Below, in pieces: positions 62,147-64,000 of a DNA stretch of 64,000 bases; within the stretch, counting starts at the first letter, position 1; each line of letters opens with the position of its first letter. This stretch comes from Geobacter sp. (GTDB taxonomy: Bacteria; Desulfobacterota; Desulfuromonadia; Geobacterales; Geobacteraceae): positions 15,401 through 79,400 of the forward strand of contig DNRQ01000038.1 in assembly GCA_003499925.1 (NCBI GenBank). Direction: 5' to 3'. A program made the translations under genes and the position numbers. Below the pieces are notes generated by a model that worked only from the letters and a program-made list of their open reading frames with translations, was not told the origin of the DNA and did no database searches.

Positions 62147-64000
62147 ATGTGTAACATGCGCACCCCCGCCCGGCTCCTGCTCTTTTTCTCGGCCCTGCTG
62201 CTGATCTCCTGTTCCGGTCCCGAGGCGAAAAAGCAGAAATTCTTCAGCAAGGGGAAGGCCCTCTACGAGAAGGGGGAGTACGTCAAGGCCCGCCTCGAGC
62301 TGAAAAACGCGGTCCAGATCGACCCGAAGTTCGTCGACGCCTACCGGATGTTCGGCCTGATCGACATGAAGGAAGGAAACCTCAGGGGGGCCTTCGGCAA
62401 CTTCAGCAAGGCGGTCGAGCTGAACCCGGCCGACAAGGAAGCCCAGTACCAGCTGGGGAAGATCTATCTCGCGGTGCGGCAGCTCGACAAGGCGCAGGAG
62501 AGGGCGGAGCTGCTGCTCAAGCAGGATCCCGCCTACGCCGACGCGCTCCTGCTGAAAGCGGCGCTGATGGTGGCCCGCAAGGAGCACGACCAGGCGCGCC
62601 CCTTCCTGGAGGCGGCGATCTCCCGGGGGGTGACCAAGCCGGACAGCTACTTCCTGCTCGCCAACGCCTGCCTGCAGGGGGGTGACCCGAAGGGGGCGGA
62701 GGGGGCGCTCAGGCGCGGCATCCAGGCCAACCCGAGCTCGGCGCAGCTCGCCCTGGCCCTGGTGGGGATCTGCCTGCAGAGCGCAAGGGAGGACGAGGCC
62801 GCCTCCCTGCTGCTCAAGGTCTGCTCCCTGGAGCCCGACAACATCGACCACCCCATCACCCTGGCCGGCTTTTACTGGAACCGGGGGAAGGAGGCCCAGG
62901 CGGTCGAGGTGCTGCGCAAGCTGGTCGCCGGCGATCCGGCAAGCGACGAGCGCCGCCTCAAGGTGACCGCGTTCTACCTGGGGCAGAAGCGTCTCCCCGA
63001 GGCCGAGCGGGAACTGAAGGAGGGGATCGCGGCCAACGCCAAGAACTTCCCGCTGCGCCTGGCGCTCTCCGAGCTCTACCTGAACAGCGGCCGCTCCGAC
63101 CAGGCGATCGTCACGCTCAAGGAGGGCGCCCTCCTCGGCAAGGCGGGGGAGCCGGGAGTGGTCCAGGCCAAGACGGCGCTCGCCAAGGTGTACCTGCAAA
63201 GCCAGGAGGTCGAGCAGGCCGCGGGGTACGTGGAGGAGGTGCTCAAGGAGAGTCCCAAAAACGTGGAGGCCCGCTTCCTCAAGGGGAGCATCCAGCTGCA
63301 AAAGGGGGACGGCCCCGGCGCGATCAACGAGTTCAGGACCGTGGTGAGCGAAAAGCCCGAGTTCATCGAAGGGCACCTCCGCCTGGCGGAGGGGTATCTG
63401 CTGAAAAAGGAGAACGGCCTCGCCCTCGACTCCCTGAGGAGCGCGCAGAAGCTGGAACCGGCCTCGCGAGAGGTGCAGTTCGCCCTGTCCCGCTACCATT
63501 TATCCCAAAACGATTTCAAGGGCGCCCGCGAGCTGCTGGAGAAGCTTTTGAGCAAGAGCCCGGCGGACCTGGAGGCGAGGGTGGCGCTGGGAGACCTCTG
63601 CGTGCGCGCCGGCGAGCTGCGCAAGGCCGAGGCGGAGTATGCCGAGGTGAGGAGGAGGGCCCCCCGGCTCCCGATAGGTTACGTGAAGAGCGGGGCGCTC
63701 TATCTCAAGCAGGGAAAGGTGGCCAACGCGGTGGCGGAGTACGAAAAGGCGTACCGGTTGAACCCCGGCTCCTGGCTTTTGGCCAACGACCTCGCCTTTC
63801 TGGTCGCCGAGACCACCGGCTCGCCCAAGGAGCTGGAGCGCGCCCTCAAGCTCGCGGAAAAGGCGCTCAGCCTGAACCCCGACGGCGTCAACGTGCTCGA
63901 CACCCTGGGGTGGCTGCACTACAAGAAAGGGGAGGCGCAGAAGGCCGTGGAATACCTGCAAAAGGTGCAGGCGAAGAGGCCGGAATCGCTGATCGCCAAC
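62147..64000 (+). CDS. prsT: PEP-CTERM system TPR-repeat lipoprotein (PrsT-like), partial
   Basis: Open to the window end with 618 codons visible and no stop. The ATG at 62147 follows a strong AAGGAGGA. Lipoprotein signal LLLFFSALLLISCSG with the lipobox Cys near residue 22, then continuous TPR repeats (KGKALYEKGEYVKARLELKN, AYRMFGLIDMKEGNLRGAFG, and at least a dozen more). Length, lipobox and location right after the exosortase and WecA genes match PrsT of PEP-CTERM/EPS systems, thought to act in the periplasm or outer membrane in polymer or protein export. The rest of the locus presumably continues beyond. Confidence 0.88.
   Translation, partial: MCNMRTPARLLLFFSALLLISCSGPEAKKQKFFSKGKALYEKGEYVKARLELKNAVQIDPKFVDAYRMFGLIDMKEGNLRGAFGNFSKAVELNPADKEAQYQLGKIYLAVRQLDKAQERAELLLKQDPAYADALLLKAALMVARKEHDQARPFLEAAISRGVTKPDSYFLLANACLQGGDPKGAEGALRRGIQANPSSAQLALALVGICLQSAREDEAASLLLKVCSLEPDNIDHPITLAGFYWNRGKEAQAVEVLRKLVAGDPASDERRLKVTAFYLGQKRLPEAERELKEGIAANAKNFPLRLALSELYLNSGRSDQAIVTLKEGALLGKAGEPGVVQAKTALAKVYLQSQEVEQAAGYVEEVLKESPKNVEARFLKGSIQLQKGDGPGAINEFRTVVSEKPEFIEGHLRLAEGYLLKKENGLALDSLRSAQKLEPASREVQFALSRYHLSQNDFKGARELLEKLLSKSPADLEARVALGDLCVRAGELRKAEAEYAEVRRRAPRLPIGYVKSGALYLKQGKVANAVAEYEKAYRLNPGSWLLANDLAFLVAETTGSPKELERALKLAEKALSLNPDGVNVLDTLGWLHYKKGEAQKAVEYLQKVQAKRPESLIAN

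Overview
The window is high-GC, gene-dense bacterial DNA that looks like a Geobacter/Geomonas-type member of the Desulfuromonadia. This is inferred from family content: an exosortase/PEP-CTERM exopolysaccharide locus, a GEMM-I riboswitch on a sorted surface protein, a DsbC-like protein with a CXXCH motif, and a TonB/ExbBD set beside a giant two-partner adhesin. No rRNA, tRNA, CRISPR array or intact transposase was seen.

Region 1 (1-1265): two housekeeping-type genes (YkgJ-like cysteine cluster protein, YaeQ). Region 2 (1266-4660): repeat-rich DNA surrounding a minus-strand unit. In transcription order this holds a small DUF2292-like ORF, a structured 3' element with a U-run terminator, a GEMM-I (cyclic dinucleotide) riboswitch, a protein with a PEP-CTERM/VPLPA-like sorting tail, a PstS-like secreted protein, a terminator, and a second copy of the structured element.

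Region 3 (5023-25019): a plus-strand run that reads as one surface-secretion system. It holds an FKBP/SlyD-like lipoprotein, a TpsB (FhaC/ShlB) pore, a 3,376-residue filamentous-haemagglutinin-type TpsA, an ExbB-type proton channel fused behind a periplasmic DUF2341 + LamG domain, ExbD, TonB, a porin, a parvulin-type prolyl isomerase and a DsbC-like thiol isomerase. Two prolyl isomerases, a thiol isomerase and an energy-transduction complex around one giant adhesin suggest a dedicated, possibly energised, export and folding system. This is the best candidate for an undescribed system here.

Region 4 (25022-64000): a galE fragment, then a very large exopolysaccharide/exosortase locus, all on the plus strand, in several units: (a) Wzx-type flippase, O-antigen ligase/polymerase, three GT2 and three GT4 glycosyltransferases, a methyltransferase and a GH20-like hydrolase; (b) a repeat-flanked scar with an antitoxin remnant; (c) GT4, radical SAM/SPASM and a first exosortase-EpsI fusion; (d) GH20-LamG protein, DUF218/YdcF protein, second flippase, FAD oxidoreductase, second polymerase, two GT2 and two GT4; (e) heparinase II/III-like lyase and WecG/TagA transferase; (f) a second exosortase-EpsI fusion, a WecA/MraY-type initiating phosphotransferase and a PrsT-like TPR lipoprotein that runs off the end. 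Polymer is presumably started on undecaprenyl phosphate by the WecA-like enzyme, built by the glycosyltransferases, flipped and polymerised, while the exosortases process proteins such as the sorted protein of region 2. Export genes (Wza/Wzc type) are not in the window.

Several unit starts share promoter-like sequences: a 57-bp block 48/57 identical at 25301 and 43765, and TGTAAC-N7-TGCTA at 5023 and 56028. At least three families of palindromic repeats sit between units, and two of them have supplied the C-terminal codons of genes.
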